DNA from: Paenilisteria portnoyi
Lineage (GTDB): Bacteria; Bacillota; Bacilli; Lactobacillales; Listeriaceae
Reading direction: 5' to 3'
Length of the DNA: 64,000 nucleotides
Assembly (NCBI RefSeq): GCF_014322795.1
Contig: NZ_JAASTT010000011.1
Span: forward strand, 1 to 64,000
Positions 26,564-37,466 of the stretch are shown here, in pieces. Made by a program: the position numbers and the translations under genes. The notes below the pieces were generated by a model. It saw nothing but the letters and a program-made list of their open reading frames with translations. It did no database searches and was not told the DNA's origin. Positions within the stretch are counted from its first letter, which is position 1; every line of letters starts with the position of its first letter.

Positions 26564-28135
26564 CTACCTCTTGTGGATTTTGTTGGCGAGCCACATCAGC
26601 TTCGAGCCAAACGGCATGTAGACGAGGTCGCGGGTGGTGAGTAGTCGGAATTTGATGATGCAGTAGAAGAAAATGGTTCCTCCGATTAGGGCGCCAAATA
26701 GGGCTTGGAACGCGCTTCCTATGCGACTTGTGAGTGGGCAGAATGCTTCCCACATGACGGGGACGGCGACCATTGCTGCGAACGCGATGAGTGCCCAGCC
26801 AATCATGTTTTTACGGATGAACGGGATTGGGATCTGGCGTTTTAGCAGGATGTAACAGACGAGAAGTGTTGCGCCTAGGCCGATGACGGTGCCCCACGAG
26901 GCGCCGTATGTGGCGAAACGCGGTACTAAGATAGCGTTCGCGATGAGTTTGATGATGAGTCCGACGCAGACTGCGACGGCGGGGCCTGCCATATTGCCAA
27001 ATCCTTGTAGTATGCTGCTCGTGGTGACGATGAGCGAGCTTAGGAACAGAGACAGGATGAAGACTTGGAGTACCCCAGTTCCGGCCGCTGTTTCGAATAG
27101 CATCTGGTTTGTTGGACGCATGATTGCGATTAATCCGAGTGTTGCTGCGCCTGAAAGTAAGATGGTGAGCTTGATGATGAGCAGGACGGAGCGTCGTAAC
27201 TCTTTTGTTTCACCGCGTGCTTTTGAGGACGTAATCATTGGCACGATAGCGAGCGCAAGGCCCATGCACAGTACTAAGCCTAACTGCAAAAGTGGCTGTC
27301 CGCGATCGTAGACTCCTTTTAGTTCTTTTGCCGCCGTGTCATCGATTCCTGAATCCACCATCAGACTGTAAACTTGGAAGGAATCTAGCAATTGAAACAA
27401 AATCAGCATGGCGCTCGTTGTGCAGACCGCAATACTCTGCGCTAGAAAACGTTTGACGAACTTCACGCTGGCCCATTTTTTTGAAAAGGTAATCTGCTCT
27501 GGTTTATGACGCCAGTAAAAATAAAGCAGTATGCCAAGTGCACCAAAACCACCAACAACTGCACCGCTCATTGCAACGGCGCCAGTCATGTAAAGGTTCC
27601 AACCAAGCGCGACGGAACCTGTTGCTCCAGCGATAATAATAACAACTCGCACTAATTGTTCAATCGTTTGTGAAACCGCAGTCGGAATCATCTGCTCATG
27701 TCCTTGGAAAAAGCCACGGAAAATCGCCAGAAACGGCATTAATAAAAAGGCGAAACTGATGACACGAATGAGAATCGTCAAACGGAGATCACCCATGACA
27801 CCAGCAATCATCTCAGCTCCAAAGAAAATGATGAGAAAGAAAAATATTCCAACACCTATCATGACCTGTAGCGCCGACTGAAAAATATCTTTCCTTTTAG
27901 CCTCATCGTTTTCTTCGGCAATCATTCGGGAAACAATGATTGGAAATCCAGACAAAGCTAGCGTCATCGCGATTCCGTAGATTGGATATACTTGTTGAAA
28001 TATGTAAAGACCAATATCCCCAACCATGTTCTGGAAAGGGATACGGTATACCGCGCTAAGTATTTTAGAAAGCAGTGACGCAAGGGTTAGCCAAACTGCG
28101 CCTTTCATTAAATTCTTAAGTGTTGTTTGAGCCAT
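26564..28135 (-). CDS. MOP-superfamily lipid/polysaccharide flippase (SpoVB/YabM-like)
   Basis: Integral membrane protein of 523 residues with about 14 transmembrane helices. The N-terminus (LKNLMKGAVWLTLASLLSKILSAVYRIPFQNMVG) and the motif LALSGFPIIVSRMIAEEN are those of the SpoVB/MurJ-like branch of MOP transporters that flip lipid-linked cell wall or polysaccharide precursors. It stands between mfd and rqcP, matching lmo0215 in L. monocytogenes and yabM in Bacillus. Exact substrate cannot be told. Confidence 0.9.
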   Translation of the reverse strand: MAQTTLKNLMKGAVWLTLASLLSKILSAVYRIPFQNMVGDIGLYIFQQVYPIYGIAMTLALSGFPIIVSRMIAEENDEAKRKDIFQSALQVMIGVGIFFFLIIFFGAEMIAGVMGDLRLTILIRVISFAFLLMPFLAIFRGFFQGHEQMIPTAVSQTIEQLVRVVIIIAGATGSVALGWNLYMTGAVAMSGAVVGGFGALGILLYFYWRHKPEQITFSKKWASVKFVKRFLAQSIAVCTTSAMLILFQLLDSFQVYSLMVDSGIDDTAAKELKGVYDRGQPLLQLGLVLCMGLALAIVPMITSSKARGETKELRRSVLLIIKLTILLSGAATLGLIAIMRPTNQMLFETAAGTGVLQVFILSLFLSSLIVTTSSILQGFGNMAGPAVAVCVGLIIKLIANAILVPRFATYGASWGTVIGLGATLLVCYILLKRQIPIPFIRKNMIGWALIAFAAMVAVPVMWEAFCPLTSRIGSAFQALFGALIGGTIFFYCIIKFRLLTTRDLVYMPFGSKLMWLANKIHKR

Positions 28136-28174
28136 CTGTATGCCACCGCCTCGTCTATAAATTTAGATAGGAAT

Positions 28175-31100
28175 TTATTCTGCTTTTGATTCTGCGACTT
28201 CTTTTTTCGCTTCTGAAAGTTTATCCGTTAATGTTTTCAGTTCGAATAGCCATTCTTGAAGCGGTTTTGCACCAACGTTCACTGTGATTCTAAGTTGCTG
28301 ACCATCCATGCCAACGCCAATCTGACGACCATATTCACCAATGACTTGCATCACCATATCGCCGCGCATATTCTGCGTACCTTCTTCTGAAAATTGAATC
28401 GTAATCTTCGTCGCCTCTTGTTTTATCGACGCAATACCAACTCGCATCGCGTACACTTTCAGCTCCGTAATCGTAAATAAATATTCCACTTGCTCCGGAT
28501 ATTCACCGAACCGATCCATCATGTCCGAACGCAATTCCTCCAAGTCATCCATATCGAGAATCGTCCGGAAACGTTTGTACATCTCGATTTTTTGGCGACC
28601 ATCCTGAATATAATGCTCCGGAATATACGCATCTACCGTGATATCAATCTCCACTGGCACGATTTTTTCATGACCCTCTTTAGGCTGACGCGCCGCAATC
28701 GCTTCTTGCAACATTTGCGAATACAAATCAAAGCCGACCGAGTCAATAAAGCCATGTTGTTGCGACCCTAAAATATTACCCGCGCCACGAATCGACAAAT
28801 CACGCATCGCAATTTTGAATCCAGAACCAAGCTCCGTAAATTCTTTAATCGCCTGGAGTCTTTTCTCGGCTTCTTCCCGCAAAATTTTATCCTTCTGGTA
28901 CATGAAATAGGCATAGGCAATCCGATTCCAACGACCAACACGACCGCGCAATTGATACAGCTGTGAAAGTCCCATGTGATCCGCATTTTGCACGAATAAC
29001 GTATTCACATTCGGGATATCGACACCCGTTTCAATAATCGTCGTTGTCACCAAGACATCGTATTCCCCTTCAAGGAAGCTCAAAATCACAGACTCAAGCT
29101 CTGTTTCCGTCATCTGACCGTGCGCCACAGCAACACGCGCGTCAGGAACGAGCATCTTAATCTCATCCGCCTTTTGCAAAATCGAGTCCACCCGGTTATG
29201 CAGGAAGAAAACTTGCCCATCACGCGCTAGCTCACGCTCAATCGCTTCCCGAATCAACACATTATTCTGCTCCACCACATAGGTTTGCACTGGAAAACGG
29301 TTCGCAGGAGGCGTCTCAATAACCGACAAATCACGCACACCGAGCATCGACATATGCAGCGTCCGCGGAATCGGCGTCGCGGTCAGCGTCAACACATCAA
29401 TTTTCGACCGGATATGCTTAATCTTCTCCTTATGTGTCACGCCAAACCGTTGCTCCTCATCGATGACAAGGAAGCCTAAATCATGGTATTCCACATCCTT
29501 CGAAAGCAGGCGATGCGTCCCGACCACGATATCCACATGACCCGACTTCAACCCTTTTAGCGTCTCATTCTGCTGTTTACGCGTCCGGAATCGGCTCAAC
29601 AATCCGACCTCAATCGGGAATCCTTGGAACCGCTCCTTCATCGTTTCATAATGCTGCTGCGCCAGAATCGTTGTTGGCACTAGGAACGCTACCTGTTTTC
29701 CGTCCATCATCGCCTTAAACGCGGCACGCAACGCGACCTCCGTTTTCCCATAACCAACGTCCCCGACAAGCAAGCGATCCATTGGCCGTTCGCGTTCCAT
29801 ATCCTTCTTGATTTCCATAATTGAACGCAGCTGATCCTCCGTCGCCTGGTATGGAAACGCATCTTCAAATTCACGCATCATTTCGCCGTCAGGACTATAG
29901 CCATAACCCCGCTCCGCCTCACGTTCCGCGTACAATTTAATCAAATCATCCGCAATATCCTGCACAGAAGCCTGAACCCGCGTCTTCACACGTTTCCACT
30001 CCGCGCCGCCAAGCTTATTCAACTTCGGCGCTTTGCCTTCCGAGCCAACATATTTTTGCACGAGCTCCAGCTGCTCCACCGGGATAAACAACTTATCATC
30101 GCCCTGATACATCAACAATAAGTAATCCTTATGCACCCCGTTAATATCCAGCGTTTCCATCCCAACATAGCGCGCAATCCCGTGATTCACGTGAACCACA
30201 TAATCGCCAACCTTCAGCTCCGAATAACTCTGAATCCGCTCCGCATTCGACAACTTCTGCCTTTTTTTAGGTTTCTGCTGTTTCTTACTATTAAAAAGTT
30301 CCGTCTCACTAATAAAAACAACCTTGGCAAGAGGCAACTCAAATCCATTCTGAAAACTACCAAGCACAAATTGCGTCTGGCCAAACTTCGGAACCTCCGA
30401 CTCGTCTTTTAAAATCACGCTTTCCATTTCATAATCCGCAAGCGTCTGCTTCATTTTCTCCGCACGCTCAATTGTCGGCGCCAAAATCACGACCGCATAA
30501 TTATTCTTCGACCAACTGTCCATCTCCGTTTTCAGAACATTCATCTGACCGTGGAACTGCTGCATTTGCTTATACACAATGTTCGTCATCTTCGCAATCC
30601 GCACACTGCTCGGCGTCTTTTGGAACAACGACAAATAAATCCGCGACAAGCGATCCGTTTCCAAAAGTGCTCGGAAGTTGTGACTCATCTTCGTATCACG
30701 AACCGTCTCCAACCGTTCCAACGTCTCCGTTTGCCACTCCGCTTCCTCTTTTTCTAACCGCTCATCCGTCTCCTGAATCCGCGCAAATTCATCAAATAAC
30801 AAAATCGAGTTTTGCGGCACATAATCCAGTAACGAAGCCGGATCCGGATAGCACATCCCAATATATTTGAAAAACATATCCGGTTTTTGGCCGTCACGAA
30901 GCAACTCCAAATCCTCTTCCAAGTTTTCCACCAATTGTTGCTTATCCTTCTCGCCCGCCATCTGTTTCAGCGTCTGCGCTAACTTCTTCTCAATCCGCGT
31001 CACCAAATCCGGGAAAAACGCCGGCTCTAGCAAAATCTCCGTCGCAGGCACCAAGCGGAATTCCTCCACCGTCTCAATCGACCGCTGCGAATCCACATCA

Positions 31101-31720
31101 AAGAAGCGTAACGACTCCACTTCCGTATCGAATAACTCCATCCGAATCGGATGCTCCTCCGTAATCGGGTAAATATCGATAATCCCGCCCCGAATACTAA
31201 ACTCCCCTGGCGTATTGACCATATCACTTCTCGAATAACCCATCCTTACAAGCTGACTCTGCAACACCTCAGGCTCAATTTCCGCACCTTGAATCAGCGA
31301 AATATTATACTTCTCCCAAATCGAAACCGGCGGCAAAATTTTGCGCATTCCAGACACTGGCACAATCACAATTCCCGGTTTTCTAGACAGCAAAAATTGT
31401 AGTACCTCCACACGCTGCCCCCGAAGTTCTGGGCTTGAAATACTAAGTTCCGACGAAATCAACTCATCGGCAGGATATAAGTAAAGACGATCACTGTCAA
31501 CCAACGCCGACAAATCATCATATAGTTTCTGAGCATGATATAAATTATGTGTCACAAAAATAACCGGTCGCTGCGTCCCGCCCTCAATGACACTAGCAAA
31601 TAACGCACGACTAGAACCCGAAAGCCCCGTTACTAATTGCGATTTCCCCTTTTCATCCAATTCCTTAATAACGCCACGAATATCTTTTTGTTCATAGACA
31701 AGCTGCTGCAATCCCTTCAC
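28175..31720 (-). CDS. mfd: transcription-repair coupling factor Mfd
   Basis: Removes RNA polymerase stalled at DNA damage and recruits UvrA. The 1181 residues follow the family plan: UvrB-like N-terminal module (to about 340), linker domain, RNA polymerase-interacting domain (about 490-560, [17 protein letters not shown]), superfamily 2 motor ([16 protein letters not shown]; Walker [26 protein letters not shown]) and the autoinhibitory TRCF C-terminal domain. Start is a GTG at 31720 with AAAGGAGG upstream. Full length, no damage seen. Confidence 0.97.
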   Translation of the reverse strand: MKGLQQLVYEQKDIRGVIKELDEKGKSQLVTGLSGSSRALFASVIEGGTQRPVIFVTHNLYHAQKLYDDLSALVDSDRLYLYPADELISSELSISSPELRGQRVEVLQFLLSRKPGIVIVPVSGMRKILPPVSIWEKYNISLIQGAEIEPEVLQSQLVRMGYSRSDMVNTPGEFSIRGGIIDIYPITEEHPIRMELFDTEVESLRFFDVDSQRSIETVEEFRLVPATEILLEPAFFPDLVTRIEKKLAQTLKQMAGEKDKQQLVENLEEDLELLRDGQKPDMFFKYIGMCYPDPASLLDYVPQNSILLFDEFARIQETDERLEKEEAEWQTETLERLETVRDTKMSHNFRALLETDRLSRIYLSLFQKTPSSVRIAKMTNIVYKQMQQFHGQMNVLKTEMDSWSKNNYAVVILAPTIERAEKMKQTLADYEMESVILKDESEVPKFGQTQFVLGSFQNGFELPLAKVVFISETELFNSKKQQKPKKRQKLSNAERIQSYSELKVGDYVVHVNHGIARYVGMETLDINGVHKDYLLLMYQGDDKLFIPVEQLELVQKYVGSEGKAPKLNKLGGAEWKRVKTRVQASVQDIADDLIKLYAEREAERGYGYSPDGEMMREFEDAFPYQATEDQLRSIMEIKKDMERERPMDRLLVGDVGYGKTEVALRAAFKAMMDGKQVAFLVPTTILAQQHYETMKERFQGFPIEVGLLSRFRTRKQQNETLKGLKSGHVDIVVGTHRLLSKDVEYHDLGFLVIDEEQRFGVTHKEKIKHIRSKIDVLTLTATPIPRTLHMSMLGVRDLSVIETPPANRFPVQTYVVEQNNVLIREAIERELARDGQVFFLHNRVDSILQKADEIKMLVPDARVAVAHGQMTETELESVILSFLEGEYDVLVTTTIIETGVDIPNVNTLFVQNADHMGLSQLYQLRGRVGRWNRIAYAYFMYQKDKILREEAEKRLQAIKEFTELGSGFKIAMRDLSIRGAGNILGSQQHGFIDSVGFDLYSQMLQEAIAARQPKEGHEKIVPVEIDITVDAYIPEHYIQDGRQKIEMYKRFRTILDMDDLEELRSDMMDRFGEYPEQVEYLFTITELKVYAMRVGIASIKQEATKITIQFSEEGTQNMRGDMVMQVIGEYGRQIGVGMDGQQLRITVNVGAKPLQEWLFELKTLTDKLSEAKKEVAESKAE

Positions 31721-31788
31721 ACTAAAAGGCCTCCTTTATTTGAATATTCCATCTAAATTTCTCGCCGAAATAATCCGGCAACTAATCA

Positions 31789-32343
31789 CTAGTTAAATTG
31801 ATTCATAACCTCTGCAAACCCCTTATTTGACCAGGCTTCCACGGCATCCGCGCTCTTCTTAATCGCGTCGATAATATCCGCTTGCTCCGATTTCGGAAAA
31901 TCACCAAGCACATAATTAATAATATCGCCGTTCGCAGGCCGATCCACGCCAACACGAATCCGATTAAACTCCTGCGTTTTCAAATGCTGAATCAGTGACT
32001 TCATCCCATTATGACCACCCGCGCTACCCTTTTGTCTAAGTCTAATTTTCCCAGTAGGCAAGTCCAAATCATCATACACAATCATCACATCATCGACTGA
32101 AATATCATAATAATCCATTAATGGACGCACACATTCCCCTGAAAGATTCATAAAAGTTAACGGTTTCACGAGTAACATTTTCTCGCCATTCACAACGATA
32201 CTACTCGTCATCCCATTAAATTTCGACTTCTTCCAAGGCGTTTGATATCTAAAACTAAGCTCATCAACGACCATAAAGCCGACATTATGCCTAGTACGCT
32301 CATATTTTTTACCCGGATTTCCGAGTCCAACAATCATTTTCAT
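31789..32343 (-). CDS. pth: peptidyl-tRNA hydrolase
   Basis: Recycles peptidyl-tRNA released prematurely from ribosomes. The 184-residue protein has the signature [20 protein letters not shown] with catalytic His19, and [11 protein letters not shown] and [27 protein letters not shown]. The ATG at 32343 follows GAGGAG; an open extension to 32376 has no ribosome site. Adjacent to mfd as in all Listeria and Bacillus. Confidence 0.96.
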   Translation of the reverse strand: MKMIVGLGNPGKKYERTRHNVGFMVVDELSFRYQTPWKKSKFNGMTSSIVVNGEKMLLVKPLTFMNLSGECVRPLMDYYDISVDDVMIVYDDLDLPTGKIRLRQKGSAGGHNGMKSLIQHLKTQEFNRIRVGVDRPANGDIINYVLGDFPKSEQADIIDAIKKSADAVEAWSNKGFAEVMNQFN

Positions 32344-32461
32344 AACGACTCTCCTCAATGAATTAAACCACTTCACTAATGAAATGGTTGTTTACGGCTA
32401 TATGTTTCGTTTGATTATACCATGATTTGACGCTGTAAGAAAGGGATGTCTTTTGGTAAAA

Positions 32462-32504
32462 ATAAAAAACTGGCAAGAAGATGAATTAACTATCCCTACC
32501 AGTT
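32462..32504 (-). terminator. terminator after the PHP phosphatase gene
   Basis: AACTGG (32468-32473) pairs with CCAGTT (32499-32504), followed by TTTTTTA on the minus strand, about 20 bases after the stop. Confidence 0.65.
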
Positions 32505-32524
32505 CTGCGTTTTTTTCTACTACC

Positions 32525-33286
32525 TTAAAACAAGAAAAACCGCTTTTGCGATGGCATCGAATAATCCTCCGCGATAATCACATCATTTTTAAGTACTTTC
32601 GCGCCATTTTCTTTTAAGTAATTCACATACCGCGAACCAATTTTCTTCACTAATCGCTGCTCAATCTCCTTATGCAAAAGCGGTCTACGAACCGTATCAT
32701 GCGCATCTGTCGCCAAAAAATGCACCAGCTGATTCTCCAACAAAACCTCACTCGATTTCTTGGACTTTTTCCCAAACTTCCCGTCTAAGCTCGACCAAGT
32801 AAGCTGCGCCAAAGCCCCGTGCGATACAAAATCATATAGCCGTTCTGGGTTTTCCATAATCTCGAAGTTCCGCTCTGGATGCGCAATCACAGGCACGTAG
32901 CCCGCCATCTGTAAATCATAAAACAACTGCTCTGTGAACACTGGAATGCTCTGCGTTGGAAACTCAATCAACACATAACGGCTACCTGCAAGCGACGCCA
33001 AGTCCCCATTTTTCAAGCCTTCAATAATTTCGCCGTGCAAGCGCACTTCCTGTCCAACGTGCACTTGCAGCTCCATTCCGTTATCCTTAATCGCCTCGTT
33101 TAGCTCCACCACATGCTCTGCCACAGAAGGCCGCAGATTAAAATAATCGCCTTTCAAATGATGCGGTGTTGCAATGATATCCGTGAAACCCTCGGCTATT
33201 GCTTGTTGTGCCATGGCAAGACTGCCCGTTTCCGTTTTTGGTCCGTCATCCAACTGGTTCAAGATGTGGCAATGTATATCAATCAT
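32525..33286 (-). CDS. PHP-domain protein-tyrosine phosphatase (CpsB/YwqE-like)
   Basis: Metal-dependent phosphatase of 253 residues acting on phosphotyrosine in bacterial tyrosine kinases. Metal ligands are visible in MIDIHCHIL (His5, His7), ATPHH, HPERN and ATDAHD. Start is the ATG at 33286 with AAGGA nine bases upstream; the ATG at 33295 abuts that site. It lies 22 bases after the sugar phosphomutase gene and probably shares its operon. The cognate tyrosine kinase is not in the window. Confidence 0.87.
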   Translation of the reverse strand: MIDIHCHILNQLDDGPKTETGSLAMAQQAIAEGFTDIIATPHHLKGDYFNLRPSVAEHVVELNEAIKDNGMELQVHVGQEVRLHGEIIEGLKNGDLASLAGSRYVLIEFPTQSIPVFTEQLFYDLQMAGYVPVIAHPERNFEIMENPERLYDFVSHGALAQLTWSSLDGKFGKKSKKSSEVLLENQLVHFLATDAHDTVRRPLLHKEIEQRLVKKIGSRYVNYLKENGAKVLKNDVIIAEDYSMPSQKRFFLF

Positions 33287-33308
33287 ACTTCTCATTCCTT
33301 CTATTGGC

Positions 33309-34811
33309 TTATTTTTGTAGGCTTACGCTATCTATTTCCGCATATTCCCTGAAGAAGTCTTGCAATATCGCCTTGATTTTATCGACGCCGCCCACTTCAT
33401 CACTCTCTAAGTTTACTGGCATAACTGGCTCGTGTAAACTCATACGTAACAAGAACCAGCCATTTCCGAATGCGCCGCTCGTGTTGACCCTTACACCCTC
33501 TTGGTTTACAGGCTCCAATTCCAAGCCATCCGTTTTAGCCACAAACCCTTTAAAATCTTCCAAAGCAGCCAACCCATACGCCTTAAAATTACTTGCCAAA
33601 ATCGATAGGCGAATCTCATCATTGCCCGCCGGAACCTTCAAATCGCGCGTTAAATCCGCCAAATCCTTCCCGTCCTTGCGTAATTTTGCATAGCGCATCA
33701 AGATTTTCGCAATCAAATACGCGCCATCATCCAAGAAATAATTCTCCTTCAAAGCCGCATGACCACTAACCTCAATCGCAATCTCACTCTGTGTCCCAGC
33801 CTCATTCAAGCGAATCGCCTCGTTGATTACGTTACGATATCCGCGTTTAAAACGATGCTGCTTCCCGCCTAGATTCTCAATGAAATCCTGCAAATGCGTC
33901 GAAGTTGTCGAGTCCGTCACGATCGTCGTTCCCGGATGCTCCTCCAAAATAATCGCCGAAATCACAGCAATCAGCGGATTCCGATTTAAACTCTCGCCGT
34001 CACGATTCACAATCGCCGCCCGATCGACATCCGTATCAAAAATAACGCCCAAATCAGCCTTATTCGCAAGTACAGCTTCCTTCAAGCTCGCCATCGCCTC
34101 ATTATTATCAGGATTCGGAATATGATTCGGGAAATTCCCATCAGGATCAAGGAATTGGCTACCCGTAATATCCGCGCCTAGTTTTGCCAACACTTCCGTC
34201 GCAAAAAAGCCACCCGCACCATTTCCCGCATCCACCACGATATGGCTTCCACCAAGCGGTTTCGCGTAACCCGCCGTGTCATTAATCCCAACGCGAATTT
34301 TGCCGACCAAATCCGCCGCATAATGTTGCAATAAAGGTTTGTGCGTCACCGTTCCCGCATCTTTTGACACAACAACCGCGCCCGCATGCTCCACGATATA
34401 ATCAATATCCTCATGCTCCGCACCGCCGTCACGCGTGAACAATTTCAGCCCATTGTAGAAATAAGGAAGATGGCTCGCCGTAATCATAATTGCCGCATCA
34501 CATTGGTAATCCTCATATTGCGTCGCCATAAACATCGCCGGCGTCGTCGCCAAACCAACATCCACGACATCGATCCCAGACCGCGTCAAGCTCGCCACAA
34601 GCACGTCCTTCACACGATCCGCAGACAAGCGACTATCATGCCCAATCGCTACCGACGGCCGTTCGCCAGTGTTCTTCACATCCCGCAACCAAGCCGCAAA
34701 ACCAATCGCAATCGCGCTTACATGTTCATCCGTCAATGTCACATCGTGTTTCTCCGTTTCAATCGCAATCCCTCTAATATCCGAGCCATTCTGCAAGTCC
34801 TTCAAAGCCAT
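33309..34811 (-). CDS. phosphoglucomutase/phosphomannomutase-family protein
   Basis: Alpha-D-phosphohexomutase of 500 residues, interconverting hexose 1- and 6-phosphates. Phosphoserine loop is TASHLPYFYNGLK (usual form TASHNP), metal loop FDTDVDRAA (usual DGDGDR), sugar loop EVSGHAALKEN. This set is typical of a distinct subgroup that has the TASHLP and DTDVDR variants, not a loss of function. It precedes the PHP phosphatase gene; together they suggest exopolysaccharide or cell-wall sugar supply. Substrate preference is unknown. Confidence 0.82.
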   Translation of the reverse strand: MALKDLQNGSDIRGIAIETEKHDVTLTDEHVSAIAIGFAAWLRDVKNTGERPSVAIGHDSRLSADRVKDVLVASLTRSGIDVVDVGLATTPAMFMATQYEDYQCDAAIMITASHLPYFYNGLKLFTRDGGAEHEDIDYIVEHAGAVVVSKDAGTVTHKPLLQHYAADLVGKIRVGINDTAGYAKPLGGSHIVVDAGNGAGGFFATEVLAKLGADITGSQFLDPDGNFPNHIPNPDNNEAMASLKEAVLANKADLGVIFDTDVDRAAIVNRDGESLNRNPLIAVISAIILEEHPGTTIVTDSTTSTHLQDFIENLGGKQHRFKRGYRNVINEAIRLNEAGTQSEIAIEVSGHAALKENYFLDDGAYLIAKILMRYAKLRKDGKDLADLTRDLKVPAGNDEIRLSILASNFKAYGLAALEDFKGFVAKTDGLELEPVNQEGVRVNTSGAFGNGWFLLRMSLHEPVMPVNLESDEVGGVDKIKAILQDFFREYAEIDSVSLQK

Positions 34812-34934
34812 AATCCCATTCCTCCAATTTCTATGTATATTCTCTCGTTCATTGTACCAAAAATCCGCCCCGATAGCGACGCATGTTCCTTCTCAATTTT
34901 GTTTTACATCTCAAAGATAAAAGATAGTTAAAAA

Positions 34935-35020
34935 TTTGCAAATAAGCTATACTTATAACATAGAAGTAACAACATGTTGAAAATCCTCAGTTAAGATTTG
35001 CAAAAAGGCTATTCATAAAC
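34935..35020 (+). repeat. pair of imperfect direct repeats
   Basis: A 26-base stretch at 34935-34960 beginning ATTTGCAAATAAGCTATAC recurs imperfectly at 34996-35020 (ATTTGCAAAAAGGCTATTC), 61 bases apart, in the gap between the phosphomutase gene and the broken gene. It could be an operator pair or a deletion/duplication scar. The gap otherwise shows only AT-rich sequence. Confidence 0.4.
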
Positions 35021-35056
35021 CAGCACTTGTAAATATATCCAGAAAGGACGATTGAT

Positions 35057-36044
35057 TTGGAATCTACAAAGAAAACTTCACTGTACACAGTATGGGAGAA
35101 CTTCGGATTGAAAAATAATATTTGTCACCCCGATGAAATTTTTTTATTTTTAGAAAAGGCTATTGAAGCCACGAATGGACGTCTGAATGTTGATTTTTAT
35201 GGTGGAAGCTACGCAGACGAATTATGTTCAGTTAAGCGTAGAGGCGATTTTTTTATTTATATTCGAAAGATTTTGAAGATTACTTTTTGAGGGCTCATGA
35301 ATTAAACGAATCAGAAAAAATGGATTTCTACATTTGGGGTAATAACACTTATATTTACAAAGTTATGAATATCGATAATTTAGAAATTTTTAAGTATAAA
35401 GATGAAGTTTACATTGTAGTAAAGTCTTACTACACTACAAAAAAAGAATTGTACTCAAATCTTTCTAAGACTTTTGATATTTCTAAAAAAACATAACAGA
35501 AATTGAAACTGGTCATTATATTGAATTTTTATTTACAGATTCAAATGGACGTAATCACAGCTGTCAACTCGTACCTTTCCCTATTAATTCAATAATGATT
35601 CAAGAGAAAAATAATCCTTTAGACGAAAGTTTCTCTAAAGTCATAATGGATATGATTCTAATTAATGACTTCAAAAAGTTATATAATATTTGGTTACTGG
35701 AATTAGATCCTTTAGAAGATTATATCAATAGCCGCCAGCTAAAAAATTTAGGCAGTGAAATCCGATTAGAATCTGAAAGATTACTGAAATATTATATCCT
35801 CTATAAACATTACGAGATGGATTACAATGAATTCGAGAAAATTTCAAGCGAAATATTATCAAAATATAGCTATCTGACATTGGGTGATTTAAAAAAGAAA
35901 ATATCAACAATAGATATTCCAAACGATTTCATAGTTATTCTAAACAAATTAGCACATGATAACGGCAAACCTCCGCTAAAAAAGGACCTTAAATTTGCCC
36001 TCAAAAATTTCATAAATCTTTTAGAAGAAAATTTTCAAATCTAG
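35057..36044 (+). pseudogene. unrecognised gene broken by two single-base frameshifts
   Basis: Three consecutive frames (35057-35290, 35287-35496, 35595-36044) join into one 329-residue protein if one T is restored in the T7 run at 35248-35254 and one A in the A7 run at about 35484-35491. The rejoined text is continuous: RRGDFFYLYSKDFEDYF and FDISKKNITEIETG. Start is a TTG at 35057 after AAAGGA. The product is soluble, Lys/Glu/Ile rich and AT-rich in codon use, unlike the core genes. Not recognised. Both breaks being homopolymer losses means sequencing error is as likely as true decay. Confidence 0.7.
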
Positions 36045-36064
36045 AGAATACGAGTTTATATTTT

Positions 36065-36440
36065 TCAATTTAAATATGATCACATAAGTGGCAACAATCA
36101 CTTTATCGAATTCAGAAACGGCGAACTCGGCATCATTCCAGGCGCGATGGGCGCAACAAGCTATCTCGTTCGCGGCCTAGGCAATCCCGAAAGCTTCCAC
36201 TCCTCCTCGCACGGCGCCGGCCGAAACTTCTCCAGAACCCGCGCCAAAAGCAATTTCCCAATGGAGGAAGTATTGCAAGACCTGAATGAACACAACATCG
36301 CAATCGGCAAGAAAAACCTCCAAGACGTCGCCGAAGAAAGCCGTTTCGCCTACAAAAATATCGATGAAGTTATGAACAACCAAACCGATCTCGTCGAAAC
36401 CATTAAAACCCTCTCAACACTTGGCGTCGTTAAAGGCTAG
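36065..36440 (+). pseudogene. rtcB: rtcB (RNA-splicing ligase) remnant
   Basis: The C-terminal part of RtcB is clear: IIPGAMGATSYLVRGLGNPESF and SSHGAGRNFSRTRAKSNF, followed by the normal end. Just upstream in frame is SGNNHFIEF, which matches the GGGNHFIE motif that normally lies some 70 residues earlier, so an internal segment with a catalytic His is missing, and everything N-terminal is gone. No start codon or ribosome site fits. GC-richer than the broken gene just before it, so the two have different origins. Confidence 0.75.
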
Positions 36441-36444
36441 CAAA

Positions 36445-36505
36445 AAAATACGAAGCACAGAAGCTAAACCATCATCCAGGTTTCATCTTCTACGCTTCGT
36501 ATTTT
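36445..36505. terminator. bidirectional terminator
   Basis: AAAATACGAAGC (36445-36456) pairs with GCTTCGTATTTT (36494-36505). It closes the rtcB remnant on the plus strand and the DUF2200 gene on the minus strand. Confidence 0.8.
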
Positions 36506-36860
36506 AATTCTGCCTCAATACTTTCTCCATCGCTTTCCCCTTCGCCAATTCATCGACTAACTTATCCAAATACCGAATTTGCTGCATCAATGGATCTTCA
36601 ATTTCCTCCACCCGATACCCGCAAATAACCCCCGTAATCAGCGAAACATTCGGATTCATCGACGGCGCCTCCTCAAAAAATGTTTCAAAATCCACTTTCT
36701 GATCCAGCACACGTTCCAAACCCGCCTCATCATAACCCGTCAGCCAAAAAATAACCTCATCGACTTCCGCCTGCGTACGCCCTTTTTTCTCGACTTTTTG
36801 TATGTAGAGCGGGTACACACTGCCAAACGACATCCCAAAAATTCTCGGTTTCTTCATCAT
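36504..36860 (-). CDS. DUF2200 family protein
   Basis: Cytosolic protein of 118 residues matching DUF2200 across its length: [40 protein letters not shown] near the N-terminus, [15 protein letters not shown] in the middle and [31 protein letters not shown] near the end, each read here in pieces. The ATG at 36860 follows GAGGAGGAG; an extension to 36920 has no ribosome site. Function is unknown in the family. Confidence 0.88.
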   Translation of the reverse strand: MMKKPRIFGMSFGSVYPLYIQKVEKKGRTQAEVDEVIFWLTGYDEAGLERVLDQKVDFETFFEEAPSMNPNVSLITGVICGYRVEEIEDPLMQQIRYLDKLVDELAKGKAMEKVLRQN

Positions 36861-36945
36861 GTTCTCCTCCTCTAACTTCACGCTACTTTCTATTTTACAT
36901 AGATAAGGCCCTTTCCTCAATGATTAACGCTTATATCTCCACAAC

Positions 36946-36984
36946 AAAAAGCACCTCACTCAATATTACGAGGGAAGCACTTTT
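36946..36984 (-). terminator. terminator after the DUF956 gene
   Basis: Stem of 13 pairs (36949-36961 with 36970-36982) that includes three G-U wobbles on the minus-strand RNA, followed by five T, 27 bases after the stop. It would not form well on the plus strand. Confidence 0.65.
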
Positions 36985-37010
36985 AGGTCTCACTATGCAT
37001 AAAAAGTCGC

Positions 37011-37400
37011 TCATTTCTTCTTTTTCGGTTTCTTCTTGAACATCGATTGAAACGCGTTTTTCAGTACGTCGAAGAAACTTAGCGAGGTCACCATGTTGGC
37101 TGGATCTACATATACACGAATCGCTCGGAGTACATCTTTCGGTTTTTTAGAAGCAAAGGTAAAGGTTCCGTTGCGCTTTGTTTTAATCGCATAACGCGGA
37201 ATCCACTTTCCTTTAAGCATAACGGAAACGATCACTTGATCTACTTCTTCCCAAGGAATCTGGATAAACTTACGGACATCACGCGAGTTGAAAAATTCAA
37301 AACCTTTGTCGCCAATCATGATTTCACCATAATCGGTAAGCCCTGTAAACGCGGTCGCATCTATTTTAAAGTCTACTTTTGTATTAATCGATTGAACCAA
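37011..37400 (-). CDS. DUF956 family protein, mannose PTS accessory (ManO-like)
   Basis: A 129-residue protein with the DUF956 pattern (YGEIMIGDKGFEFFNSRDVRKFIQIPWEEVDQV, read here in part; KWIPRYAIKTKRNGTFTFASK) and a very basic end (KKKPKKKK). DUF956 genes sit at the end of mannose PTS operons in Listeria (lmo0099) and Lactobacillales. The start appears to be a TTG at 37400 with GGAG nine bases upstream. A terminator and a promoter lie between it and mptD, so it can be expressed separately. Its biochemical role is unknown. Confidence 0.85.
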   Translation of the reverse strand: MVQSINTKVDFKIDATAFTGLTDYGEIMIGDKGFEFFNSRDVRKFIQIPWEEVDQVIVSVMLKGKWIPRYAIKTKRNGTFTFASKKPKDVLRAIRVYVDPANMVTSLSFFDVLKNAFQSMFKKKPKKKK

Positions 37401-37436
37401 CTACATTCGCTCCATTTCTTTTCGCTTGTTTTCCTC

Positions 37437-37466
37437 ATTATACGTTTTTTCTTGCTATATAATCAA
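37437..37466 (-). promoter_or_regulatory. promoter of the DUF956 gene
   Basis: Minus-strand TTGATT (37461-37466), 18 bases, consensus TATAAT (37437-37442), directly after the mptD terminator. Confidence 0.55.

Noticed and set aside
33309-34811. Inactive phosphomutase because of TASHLP and DTDVDR
   Set aside because: These variants characterise a known subgroup and occur together; loss of function is not implied.
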